From Allolobophora icterica (lineage: Eukaryota; Annelida; Clitellata; Crassiclitellata; Lumbricidae), in contig OY744605.1 in NCBI GenBank assembly GCA_963556255.1, positions 41,023,944-41,087,943 on the forward strand: DNA of 64,000 bases, written 5' to 3'. Under the pieces are notes generated by a model, which worked only from the letters and a program-made list of their open reading frames with translations, made no database searches and was not told where the DNA came from. Both the position numbers and the translations under genes were made by a program. This document shows, piece after piece, positions 1 to 45,157 of the stretch (positions are counted from its first letter, which is position 1; every line of letters begins with the position of its first letter).

Positions 1-1990
1 GAGGGAATGGAGGGTTGGAGGAAGAGAGAGAATGGAGGGTTGGAGGAAGAGAGCGAATGGAGGGTCGGAGGAAGAGAGCGAAAGGAGGGTTGGAGGAAGA
101 GAGCAAATGGAGGGTTGGAGGAAGAGAGAGAATGGAGGGTTGGAGGAAGAGCATATGGAGGGTTGGAGGAAGAGAGCGAATGGAGGTTTGGAGGAAGAGA
201 GCAATTCCATTCCCTCTCTTCCTCCAACCCTCCATTTACTCTCTTCCTCCAACCCTCCATTTGCTCTCTACCTCCAACCCTCCGTTCCCTCTCTTCCTCC
301 AACCCTCCGGTCCCTCTCTTCCTCCAACCCTCCATTTGCTCTCTTCCTCCAACCCTCCATTCCCTCTCTTCCTCCAACCCTCCATTTGCTCTCTTCCTCC
401 AACCCTCCAGTCCCTCTCTTCCTCCAACCCTCCATTCCCTCTCTTCCTCCAACCCTCCGTTCCCTCTCTTCCTCCAACCCTCCATTTGCTCTCTTCCTCC
501 AACCCTCCAGTCCCTCTCTTCCTCCAACCCTCCGTTCCCTCTCTTCCTCCAACCCTCCATTTGCTCTCTTCCTCCAACCCTCCAGTCCCTCTCTTCCTCC
601 AACCCTCCGTTCCCTCTCTTCCTCCAACCCTCCATTTACTCTCTTCCTCCAACCCTCCATTTGCTCTCTTCCTCCAAACCTCCATTCGCTCTCTTCCTCC
701 AACCCTCCGTTCCCTCTCTTCCTCCAACCCTCCATTTACTCTCTTCCTCCAACCCTCCATTTGCTCTCTTCCTCCAAACCTCCATTCGCTCTCTTCCTCC
801 AACCCTCCGTTCCCTCTCTTCCTCCAACCCTCCATTTACTCTCTTCCTCCAACCCTCCATTTGCTCTCTACCTCCAACCCTCCGTTCCCTCTCTTCCTCC
901 AACCCTCCGGTCCCTCTCTTCCTCCAACCCTCCATTTGCTCTCTTCCTCCAACCCTCCATTCCCTCTCTTCCTCCAACCCTCCATTTGCTCTCTTCCTCC
1001 AACCCTCCAGTCCCTCTCTTCCTCCAACCCTCCATTCCCTCTCTTCCTCCAACCCTCCGTTCCCTCTCTTCCTCCAACCCTCCATTTGCTCTCTTCCTCC
1101 AACCCTCCAGTCCCTCTCTTCCTCCAACCCTCCGTTCCCTCTCTTCCTCCAACCCTCCATTTGCTCTCTTCCTCCAACCCTCCAGTCCCTCTCTTCCTCC
1201 AACCCTCCGTTCCCTCTCTTCCTCCAACCCTCCATTTACTCTCTTCCTCCAACCCTCCATTTGCTCTCTTCCTCCAAACCTCCATTCGCTCTCTTCCTCC
1301 AACCCTCCGTTCCCTCTCTTCCTCCAACCCTCCATTTGCTCTCTTCCTCCAACCCTCCGGTCCCTCTCTTCCTTCAACCCTCCATTTGCTCTCTTCCTCC
1401 AACCCTCCAGTCCCTCTCTTCCTCCAACCCTCCGGTCCCTCTCTTCCTTCAACCATCCATTTGCTCTCTTCCTCCAACCCTCCAGTCCCTCTCTTCCTCC
1501 AACCCTCCATTTGCTCTCTTCCTCCAACCCTCCATTTGCTCTCTTCCTCCAACCCTCCGTTCCCTCTCTTCCTCCAACCCTCCGGTCCCTCTCTCCCTCC
1601 AACCCTCCATTTGCTCTCTTCCTCCAACCCTCCATTTCCTCTCTTCCTCCAACCCTCCGTTCCCTCTCTTCCTCCAACCCTCCAGTCCCTCTCTTCCTCC
1701 AACCCTCCATTTGCTCTCTTCCTCCAACCCTCCTTTCCCTCTCTTCCTCCAACCCTCTGGTCCCTCTCTTCCTCCTTCATTCAGTCGCATTCTCCAACCG
1801 TGTGTTCCCTCTCTTCCTCCAACCCTACTTACCTCTCTTCTCATTCTCGCTCTGTTCCTTTCTCTTTGTTAGCTCTCTTCCTCCCATCCTCCTTTCGCTC
1901 TCTTCCTCCCACCCTCTGCTACATCTCTCCCTCCCTCCCTTCACTCTCTTACTTCCTACCTCTGCTACCTCTTCTCCTCCCTTTAACCGA
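1..1990. repeat. 25-bp satellite/minisatellite array with strand inversion
   Basis: The array is built from a 25-bp unit. On the plus strand from about 205 onward it is pyrimidine-rich and carries the core CTCTTCCTCCAACCCTCC followed by a variable 7-bp end (for example ATTTGCT, GTTCCCT, AGTCCCT). Bases 1 to about 200 carry the same unit in the opposite orientation, so there is a head-to-head switch near 200-210. The unit length is not a multiple of three, so all three frames stay open on both strands and give long artificial ORFs. From about 1780 to 1990 the units degenerate. A 600-bp higher-order period is visible, since the variant CTCTCTACCTCC occurs near 266 and again near 866. This is non-coding satellite DNA. 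Confidence 0.95.
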
Positions 1991-2049
1991 TACGGCATGT
2001 TACGTTAATAGCTGTGGGAGACACAGCATCACTTCATGTTAGGCGTAAC

Positions 2050-3120
2050 ATGAGCGTGCTAACGAGTCCACACTGTATATGCTAATTGATTATGCTAAGT
2101 GATACAAACAAGACAATTGTTTCTAATAATTTTTCAGTTAAAAGGACTTGCAAGACCACAAAAGTTTCACAATGCAAGTGGCTGTAGAAAAAACCTGACA
2201 CAAGTAAATTTACATGCACCATAACACAAGATGGTCAGTGCAACTTCAGATGGAGTCCTTTCATCAGACAACCTGCTGTAAAATCTTGGCTTCAACCCTT
2301 TCTATGTAGTCAGTTGCTATATCGCAAACTGCCCAACTTTATCTAAATTGATAGATAAAAAACTGCAAATGATTTTGCAAGAAGTTTTACAATGAACCAG
2401 TTTTGTCTTCCCATTTCCAGCCCTTAGCTTATATCACTCCAGTTTACAAAATGTCACAAAAAATAAATTTGTAGTTCATATTTTGCACTGTTGGCATACA
2501 ATCCAATATTTTGCAAGGACATAGCCAAATGTATTCACCACTCAGCCAAACGTATTCACCTTTACAAGACTTTCACAAAAAGTGCACAAACTTACCACTT
2601 GGTGCTACTAATATGGCACTGGCAGGTGCAGTTAACACAGCATAATGCTGGATTAGTATGTGGTTGGAATGCACATCACCTGGTGCCCACTCAATCCTCT
2701 ATTAATGATAAACAAATACCAAATTAAATTGGTAGATTAAAAAAGTATCCCGTTGTTAGATTGCTGTGGCTGTTTGGACCTTGGCCGAGTTATCCTTCAA
2801 CCTCAGAACCATGTTTCTGCGAAGTTTCTACAGTCTGAGAAGGACCGTGGTTCTACAGCAGCTTTTACCTTTTGTTTCAGAGGAAAAATATTCTTATTGT
2901 TCACTTTAAAAGTGTATAAAATCCTTAGTTCTACTGCATTATTCAATTTATTTAACAGAAATCGCTGTAAAAATGCAAGACGAGTGTGCAAATTGTCAAA
3001 GCATAACTGCAATGTAAATCCTAACATGCAAAAGTCTGTCCTTTCAGTTTTGAAAAGACCAGGCAGTTCTCATCAACAGATAATACAAACTTCAAATGCA
3101 CAAACTGATGTATTATACTA
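2050..3120. other. Unassigned stretch between satellite and Sin3 stop codon
   Basis: No conserved coding segment, tRNA-like box or transposon end was recognised here. It lies directly downstream of the Sin3 stop codon on the minus strand, so part of it probably is the Sin3 3' untranslated region. The short ORFs present (for example 2753-3121 plus) have no family features and read as chance. Confidence 0.4.
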
Positions 3121-3122
3121 GA

Positions 3123-37424
<34,302 letters not shown>

Positions 37425-37849
37425 CTGTTTAAAAAGAAATTATTACAGGCTTTTATTGCTCATTCAGCCTATTTAATCTCTATAAAATCTATGGGATCCA
37501 TAATTTGGAACAGGCTTCCTCTTAATAAGAGGAAGCCTTAATAACTCCGCCGCAGGCTACCTCTGATGAGGAAGCCTGTGCCTGTCCCAAGCCAGGATAA
37601 AGGAGGAGGGTTCTGCGGTGGGCTTGCGACCCACCCAGGTAAAAAAAACAGCTAGCAACAGAAACAATGCAGAAGATTCATTCAACTCAAAACAGGAGAA
37701 GAATGGAGGAACTGCGTTGCCCGATGTGCAGCTCTGCACGGGAAGGATTAAGTACTAAGTAAGAAAGTCCTCTTAATATACGCCACGCCCCTCATCCTCT
37801 AAAGTTTAAACAGTCGCTTTGTGCATCCTTAATTAAAGGAAATTGATTG

Positions 37850-38125
37850 TTTACTCACTTACCTCAATTTGAATTCATGCTTATAGCTAGTTAAGGTTAT
37901 TTAATTAATTTCATTTAAGTTTCTTATAAGATTATCTGCTATTATTGATTTAGGCATTGACTGTATGCTGCCACCAAGACTATGCTGAAAATGTTATCAT
38001 AGGTGGCCCTTCTTAGCGGGGTCTTGACCCCTTCTGGGTCTCCTTTTCTTGCCTATATAGTTATGTTATGTTGTAATTGCTTTGTATCTTGTGAAATGGT
38101 TTCAATAAAAAGATTGATTTGAATA
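37850..38125 (+). repeat. LINE-like 3'-end repeat, plus copy
   Basis: Homologous to the reverse complement of 24905-25165, with GGGGTCTTGACCCCTTCTGG and ending at CAATAAAAAGATTG. The polyadenylation-type end supports a retrotransposon 3' UTR. Confidence 0.7.
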
Positions 38126-38126
38126 A

Positions 38127-39155
38127 TAATAGTATAAAGCATTCAACAGAATATATGGCATGATGAAGAGTGATGCAAAATGCAGGAATACCAGAACAAT
38201 TGATCAAACTTATACAAGAGATAAATCAAAAATCATCAAGTGCCATAAAGCAGATAAAAAGATCACAGAATACACACAAAAATGGGAGTAAGACAAGGAT
38301 ATATCTTATGCCCATACCTAGTTACCCTAGTATCAGAAGCAGTAAGGTCACTCAGCCTTAACAAATCCAAAGCAGGAATCATATTAAATGAAGGGCTGGT
38401 AAATAAGCTTCAATTTACTTAAGGCATTGGCCTCTTCACTAGAAGCAGACCAGGACTACAGGATATTACTACAAAGATTGACGAAACCAGTAGAACATTC
38501 AGCCTAATGATCAACACAGACAAAACGAAAACAGTAGCGATTGAAAAAGACCAAAGAAACAGCAATAACTATCACAATCCAAGGAGAAGCTATTAAGCAA
38601 GTAGAACAATTCGTCTATCTAGGAGGGATAATAATCACATATGGCAGCAACGTTAAAGACATAATGTACACAGGAGAATTGGATGCACTTCAAAGCATCG
38701 TAATCGTAATCTCAAAATTTCTACAGCACCCACAAAAGCGAAGTCACAGGAACCAGCTTATTCACAGGTGCTCAATCAAATCACAATCGTTAGGCAGGGG
38801 TGGGTGGGTGGGTGAAATCGGTTCCAGGTCAAGATCCAAATGGGTCAATCAGGCAGACGGCTAAGGAGGGTGGTGTATGGGGCTGAAACATTTGGAATAA
38901 TGAACAGGATATGAACAGGATATGATTAAGCAGTGAATTAACCAAGAAAACCAAGACAAACTTAGGTGTTATCCAAACAACTCTGCTAGACAAAGTCGTT
39001 CAACGAAGACTCCGATGGTTTGGACATGTACAGAGAAGTCCAGTTGACCGAATCCCACACAATGCACTACATGCAAGATTCGAAGGAAAAAGAAACAAAA
39101 GCAGACCAAGACTAAGCTGGATAGATAATACAAATGAGGACAAAACATCACTTTA
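38127..39155 (+). pseudogene. Decayed non-LTR reverse transcriptase
   Basis: Pieces readable on the plus strand are NAGIPEQLIKLIQEINQKSS (RT thumb side, family GIPxxLIxLIxxLY), QVEQFVYLGGIIIT and, at about 38990-39150, RLRWFGHVQRSPVDRIPH with NKSRPRLSWIDN. These are the order of motifs in endonuclease-RT LINEs. Stops and frameshifts break it. It occupies the intergenic DNA upstream of Sin3 exon 1. Confidence 0.8.
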
Positions 39156-39348
39156 ACATTAATGGGGCAGTGGGCTTGACAAATGACCAAGGACAGTAGA
39201 AATCATTTATTCGTACCCATATCCGCCAAATAGCTGGAGTCAGCAACTGATGATGACAACTGGGTTCACGGTGGAAGCTTAAGTGGCTCAGTAAAATTCT
39301 ATTTAAATAACAGTAGTCTGTTGCATGGTCAATCCGATGGGGTCTACC

Positions 39349-39582
39349 CGAATCCACGAAACCCGATTCCCCAAAATTGGTAAAAGTGCAAAATAGATTG
39401 AATTCCCGAAAACAATTTTTCTACCGACTAACTCCCAAATCCCGAAAAGTAGTTTGGCTTAGTTAGCCAGTATCCTGGACAGTATATTCGAAAATAGCTC
39501 GAGAAGTTAGTTTTGCGCAAATAATTTGCTTTCGGGAATTCGGTCGTAACTCAGTTTCGGGGATTGGGATTTCGGTGATTCG
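39349..39582. mobile_element. Foldback/MITE-like palindromic element
   Basis: CGAATCCACGAAACCCGATT at the left pairs imperfectly with the right end TCGGTGATTCG region (about 22 of 28 positions). A second inner pair is GAATTCCCGAAAAC and TTTCGGGAATTC. No ORF. Confidence 0.6.
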
Positions 39583-40289
39583 CTAAGCACCCGACCCGAT
39601 ACATACTACAAGCGAAAACTTAATTACACGAAATCATATTCTAAAATTGGTTTCAATTGAACGGTTTCGAATCGAAACTAGACTCAGAATTGTTTCTATT
39701 CCATCGCACGAATTCAGATATTATATATAACAACAGTATCCACATGAACCGACACGATCTACTTTTAAAGGCCGTTCGATTGAGACCAATTTCCTTATAA
39801 AACAATTTCAGTGATAGATTACTGTCCATGTACCTTCAAAACTTAAAAACACAAAGTGCTTTTTCTGCGGTAAGCAATGTTGCTTCATTGAAATTAACCA
39901 ATATAAATAGAAAACTTAGCGGGACCGACGCGGCCTTATCGCTCAAAATATTTTATAGCGCATTTACTGAAGTAGCTATGAATAACTGAAAGTGGTCACA
40001 AATATTTGGAAAATAATTTTAAAACAGATTTTAAACAGCATCTGGCGCTGTATATATCTGTAACTAATTAAACGTTCATTAAAAATTAGGAGGACAAAAA
40101 TTAAAGGCCATTCAAATTATATTTACTTTATTTTTTATTTTTACCGTCATCATTAGCCTACTAGACTCGACTTGAGGAATGACTTGTTGACAAATTTGGG
40201 AAAGAAGGAAAATTACAAGTAGGCTAAAGATCAAAGAGCATAGAACCACGGCATGCTAACTGAAAGGATCTGCCTTCCATCGCCCCATG

Positions 40290-40929
40290 CATGGGCGTCG
40301 ATCCCGGAGGGTCGCGGGGGACAAGACCCCACCTTTAAGAGTGGGGGGACACGCCATACATCGGACCCCCCCAATTTTGAAGATACACCATAAAAGGTCA
40401 TAAAATGCAATTGTGTGTGAGGGTGAAAATGAGTTTTCAGTGGTTTTTTGACCAGATATGTTGTTTTGAGGAGAAGTGTCCCCCAAATTTCAAGGAAAAA
40501 AGTACTAAGATTGTGGAAGAGAACGAAAAAGGTAAGAAATTTTTTTGAGACGAATTGCCAAAAAAGGTCGTAAGTTAAGTTATTTTGAAGGTATGATTTC
40601 TGAAGATGTAACGAAAGTAGGCGGAGGACTAAAAAAGGTCATCAACTTTTTTCGAAGATGATCGAGATTGCATATTTTTTGTGGGAACATGGGCCAGAAA
40701 ACAGAAAAGACGAAATTTTTCGGGAGTTTTTTCACAAGTGTGAAAAGGTAGTAAAAAAGGTGAATGACTAAAAAAAAGTCATCAACTTTTTTCGGAGATG
40801 AAAGCGAAATTTTCCGGAGATGAAGTGGCAGAAAAATGTTTTTTGTTGGGACAAGATTTTAAAAAACGGTCGTCGACGAGATCGCGGCCGACTTTGTCCC
40901 CCACCTCTCATACAAGATCGCCGCCACTG
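40290..40929. mobile_element. 640-bp hAT-type MITE, exact 8-bp duplication
   Basis: GCCCCATG occurs at 40282-40289 and 40930-40937. The ends are CATGGGCGTCGATC and GATCGCCGCCACTG. The reverse complement resembles the element at 41765-42277, so they are one family in opposite orientation. It contains repeated AAAAAAGTCATCAACTTTTT motifs. Confidence 0.9.
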
Positions 40930-41106
40930 GCCCCATGTCGGAAGCCGTATAGGGCCTACGTATTTGTCACGTAGTGAAATCGGTAGGCCTACATGCAGGC
41001 CCCATAAGCCTAATTTAGGCTGAAAACGGAGAATGCGCCACTGAAATTTGAACCCTAGAGTCTAGATCTACTTGAGGAATTCTGCGGATGCTACTGCAGA
41101 TCGAGG

Positions 41107-41390
41107 TGCACGATAGTCTAGCGGATACAGCTATAGCATGCTAGACAGTCAACCGAGAGGTCGCGGGTTCAAATCCCTGCCAGAGCATTTGTCGAGATTT
41201 CTGCTTCACCCGCGCCCCTTAGCGAACTCAGCTATGAGTACACTGACCGTACATTGTCGGGGGAAGATGAGACGGCGAGGGAGGCCTAGGTGTGGTCAAC
41301 CGCCCTCAATTGCCGAGGCTAAGAAAATGAAATCGCTAGCACAGCTCGAGGGACTGCTCACTGCTCATCTTCGTCTACACGTGAACAAAT
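41107..41390 (+). repeat. SINE family B, plus copy
   Basis: A tRNA-like head reads GATAGTCTAGCGGATACAGC (A box) and GGTTCAAATCCC (B box), followed by the family body (CTATGAGTACACTGACCG, GGCTAAGAAAATGAA). It is the reverse orientation of the 26987 copy. Confidence 0.82.
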
Positions 41391-41654
41391 GAAATATCGC
41401 GGTAAAGTAAATCACGCGTAGGGCCTACTTGTTATTTAGTGGCGGTCTAGAGATGTTGAGTAAGGAACTAGGAACCATCCTAAGGAGATTGGCCACCATT
41501 GACGACGCTGGAGATAAGCCACCCACCGAGAGACAGTATATTTACCATTGTAGTGTTGTAGTAGGCCTATAAGTCTGTATCACATGATACAGAAATGTCT
41601 TTTAGCTGTTTCAGTTTACTTCTTATTGTTTGATTGTACTGAAATATTAAAACT

Positions 41655-42500
41655 CAGTGGCGTCACTAGGGGGTGCGGTCCACACCGGGTGACACTTTCA
41701 GAGGGGGCGACACCAAAATGACAAAATAACTGAGTAAAAACTTTCTGTGCAGAGTTTCAGCAGACGGTGGCGGCGATCTTGTCTGAGAGGTGGGGGGACA
41801 AAGTCGACCATGGTCTGGTCGATGACCTTTTTTCATGAATTTAAGTCCCCCCAATTTTTTTTTTTACTTTTCTACGAATTCACCTCCAAAAAAAGTTGAT
41901 CACCTTTTTTAGTCATCAGCCTCTTTTTACAACTTTTTTCGGGTCTCCCAACAATAATCTCATTACCCTTTTTTTAGCAATTCGTCTACAAAATTTTTAA
42001 CCTTTTCTTACATCCCCTAAAATTTTCAGACTTTTTAAAATTTTCATACTTTACGAATTTCTTCTCTCTCAGAATTTTCGGGGGACACTTCTGCTCACGA
42101 ATTGAGTTTTTACCTCATCTGGTCAAAAACGTAGCAAAAACCCTCACGCGCAATTACATTTCTCCGCCTTTCTTGGGTGTTTCTTCTAAATTTGGGGCAG
42201 ACAAATGTATGGCATGTCCCCCACTCTCAAAGGTGGGGGGATATGTCCTCCTCGTCCCCCCATGATCGCCGCCCATGTCAGCAGAAATTTATTATTTTTA
42301 CATTAACAATAACAGATAACAACAAAACATTTTTCGTAGGTCCAGCTTACATGTATGGTACTGTATCAGTATAAATTTTAAAAAAAAACATTACGAAGGA
42401 TACTGAATGCATGGTCTGGTAAGGGAATAAGGCAAGAGGTCCATGATGGCGACACCATAACTTATCGCTCTGGGTGACACCAACCCTAGTAACGCCACTG
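41655..42500. mobile_element. Outer hAT-type MITE, interrupted by a second MITE
   Basis: The ends are CAGTGGCGTCACTAGGGG and CCCTAGTAACGCCACTG, good inverted repeats. Flanks TTAAAACT and CTGAAACT (6/8) suggest an old 8-bp duplication. Removing the inner element leaves about 325 bp. Confidence 0.85.
41765..42277. mobile_element. Inner 513-bp MITE, exact 8-bp duplication
   Basis: TCAGCAGA flanks it at 41757-41764 and 42278-42285. The ends are CGGTGGCGGCGATC and GATCGCCGCCCATG. It is the reverse-oriented relative of 40290-40929 and is nested in the 41655-42500 MITE, so it is the younger insertion. Confidence 0.92.
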
Positions 42501-42509
42501 CTGAAACTC

Positions 42510-45016
42510 TTGAAAACTCAGAAGCAGAATAAGAATCTCGTGAATGCCAAAATTACTTGTCGTATAAGCGTGTAATGAAAGTTTTTTTCTACTGATTCAA
42601 ACAAACAGATTAAGATTCTCATGTGCATAAAGAATGTTCAGCAAATACTTTTTGTACATCTGCAGAGAAGACAGAGGCAAGAGACCTACTGACAACTATA
42701 ATGGCAACCAATTTGTTCTATACATTTTCAAGCAGAGCTCCAGTGGAGTGGTGTTTAGTGAATACAGATCAGTACCAGTTGAGAGGATTAGGTAGAAGAA
42801 AAATTTCATTCAAGCGATCAAAGGCAATAATTATATTCTGATAGTTTAGATAAAAGAAAAAAGGATGGAGATAGGACGGTAGTGAGGTTTTTTTATCCAG
42901 CTTTACTTTTTTCAAAAGCCAAGTGACACAAGAATATCTTTAAAGCCAGAGGAAGTTACCAGCACAGAGCGACAGTGTAGTTATTTGCAGTGTTAAAGTG
43001 AGCAGTTGTAACCAAAGAAGAGTTTTTTTATTGGAACGCATGCATTACCAGGGTTCTATTGCATTGTAAGCAGTGGGAATGCAAGCAAAGAATTTCAAGA
43101 GCAGTGGGAAAGCCATTCCCATCAATTTTAAACGCTGGTTATTTGGTGATAATAGGGTGGTGTAAAATACAGGAATGAAGTAACACGCTGCCAATAATAA
43201 GCGGCGAGTCCCTTACATTTCTGAGTAACCTAAGTTCTGGCTGTCATCAGATGGGTCATCAAGTCTCAAGCTGTTTCCTGATTTCAAATGAGCTGACATG
43301 CTTTAATTGTCTTTGGGGCCAAAATGCCAATGCATTCAAAGGCTCCATTTCAGATCAGTTCTCTAAGTCTTAACAATAAGTCTTACTCGATCCTCAGGAA
43401 TCGAATGTCTAACATATGAATAAAGAATAGTCCAAAGCTTCACAGGTACAATCCAATGACACCGTCTTTGACAAAAGACTTATGGTTTGCCAGAACTTGA
43501 TAAGATTCAAGATGCCATTTACAATCTTCAAACGCTTTTGCATATTTGTAACAGTCTGAATTCATGTACATCAATTTTTGAGCGAGGCTAAATAATTCCT
43601 CCAATCATTAAATCACTCCAAACTGTCACAGTCATTTTACAAATGCCAACACTTGCAAAGTCAACACAAATAAATCTGATAATTTAAACTGATCAGTAAC
43701 AGTCGTTAGCTTTTGTCAAGTCCAAGAGTTCAGTTAAGTTTAAATAAAACATGCCAAGAATTCTGTAACCAAACATCGCAAAATTCCTAGATATCATTGA
43801 AACCTTTGCATACAGCTTAGCAATCTCAATACTCCAAAAGGTTTTAGAGAAGTTGCATCACTTTTCAATTTAATGATTTCTGATTATTTTACAAGCGCTG
43901 CTTTAGTGAAAATTATGATTTAAGAAAAACTGTAAAGATAAAGTAAGACAGCACGTGGAACTTGGAAACTACAAAACATTACAACAACAATGGCAAGTGT
44001 CAATTTTTCTACTACCAGGTGCTAACTTTAACAAATATTAATAGTAAACCCAAATGAAACATGAACAAAAGCAAACTTTACATACAAACTGCAGCATTTA
44101 AATCTGTTACTACTTAACCATTTCAGTCAATGGGTTAAACTGCAATAGTGTTATTAACAAAATGTTATCTTGCATAGCATCAATTGACTGATCAGTTTAA
44201 AGAAATGCTGCTTGAAAACATGACTGAACACTGTCATTTCATGGTCATCGCTTACAAGCATAACGTAGATTTCACAAGGTCCGTCGAATGGAATGTAAAG
44301 AAACAAACAAAAGACCTGCAATAAATAGAACAAGCAGCTTTCTCTTATCTCAGTTTAAACAAAATTTCCTGTAATCAAGGTTCACAACTGAAATTATTTA
44401 CAGTGTGGACTCGACAACAAGCCTTAAGATACAGCGAGCAAATCAAGCTGCACATTAAAAGGGATAAAGCTCAGAGATGCAATATTTAGTGGTATGCTGC
44501 AGTAATCGTATGACACATTAACCAGCATGTTTTTTTAAGTTAACAGCATTTTGCATTAAACAGAATGATGTTTACAGTGTCCAAAGGCGTGCATAAAAGA
44601 ATCGACACTAGACTACTTCACTTCTGTTTATACGATTGATCAAACCCTTGTGCATTATGATTAGATTAAATCTGGATGATATTGGATGAACTGCAAAGAT
44701 ATCAAATTAACTTCTTTCACTGATAAACAGATGTACATTAAATTTTAAATTTAATAATGTCTTTGATGCTAGGCTGATTAGGAAGTTCTAGGAATGAAAC
44801 CACTCCGAGCTAACAGGGAGAGTAAGAGTTTAAGCTGGTTAATGCATAGAAACCTTGAGGAAATCCTTAATTCACAGTTACTCAGTGACATCGATCGATG
44901 CTTGATCATTAGGTAGTGGCACTTAATAAATGCATAATAATGATAATGATTACAAACTAAGTATTGCTAAAAAAATCATACCATGATGAGAATGGATGCT
45001 CATACAAAGTATCGTC
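42510..45016. other. Unassigned stretch downstream of the protein 4.1 stop codon
   Basis: No domain, transposon end or tandem repeat was recognised over about 2.5 kb. It follows the protein 4.1 stop codon on the minus strand and so probably includes that gene's 3' UTR and polyadenylation site, which I could not place. Confidence 0.45.
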
Positions 45017-45157
45017 TCAGGCCACAAGCATCTCTTGCTTTGGCTTCCTCTTTGTCTTAGGCTTCGCTTTAACCTCCGGTTTTGTTTTCACTTCAATCAT
45101 TTCAACTTTCAAATCAGAATTCACTTCAGTCACACTCTGTATAGCACTAGCCAATGC
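45017..45157 (-). CDS. EPB41: Protein 4.1 exon 16 (C-terminus and stop)
   Basis: Encodes [20 protein letters not shown], matching the CTD 'A-L-A-x-A-I-x-E-A' segment, then a diverged Lys/Pro-rich tail ([18 protein letters not shown]) to a TGA at 45019-45017. The tail is longer and more basic than usual. Acceptor ATGACAG. Confidence 0.92.
   Translation of the reverse strand, partial: ALASAIQSVTEVNSDLKVEMIEVKTKPEVKAKPKTKRKPKQEMLVA

Noticed and set aside
1..1990. CRISPR array
   Set aside because: Units are contiguous with no unique spacers, and the surrounding DNA is animal.
7..2042. Three overlapping long plus-strand ORFs (621-675 residues) and several minus-strand ORFs at the window start
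   Set aside because: They are the 25-bp satellite read in all frames; the unit length is not a multiple of three, so every frame stays open and each gives a related pseudo-repeat peptide.
41107..41180. tRNA gene with GGTTCAAATCCC
   Set aside because: It is the head of SINE family B, which recurs at 26987-27246, and no proper acceptor-stem closure was seen.
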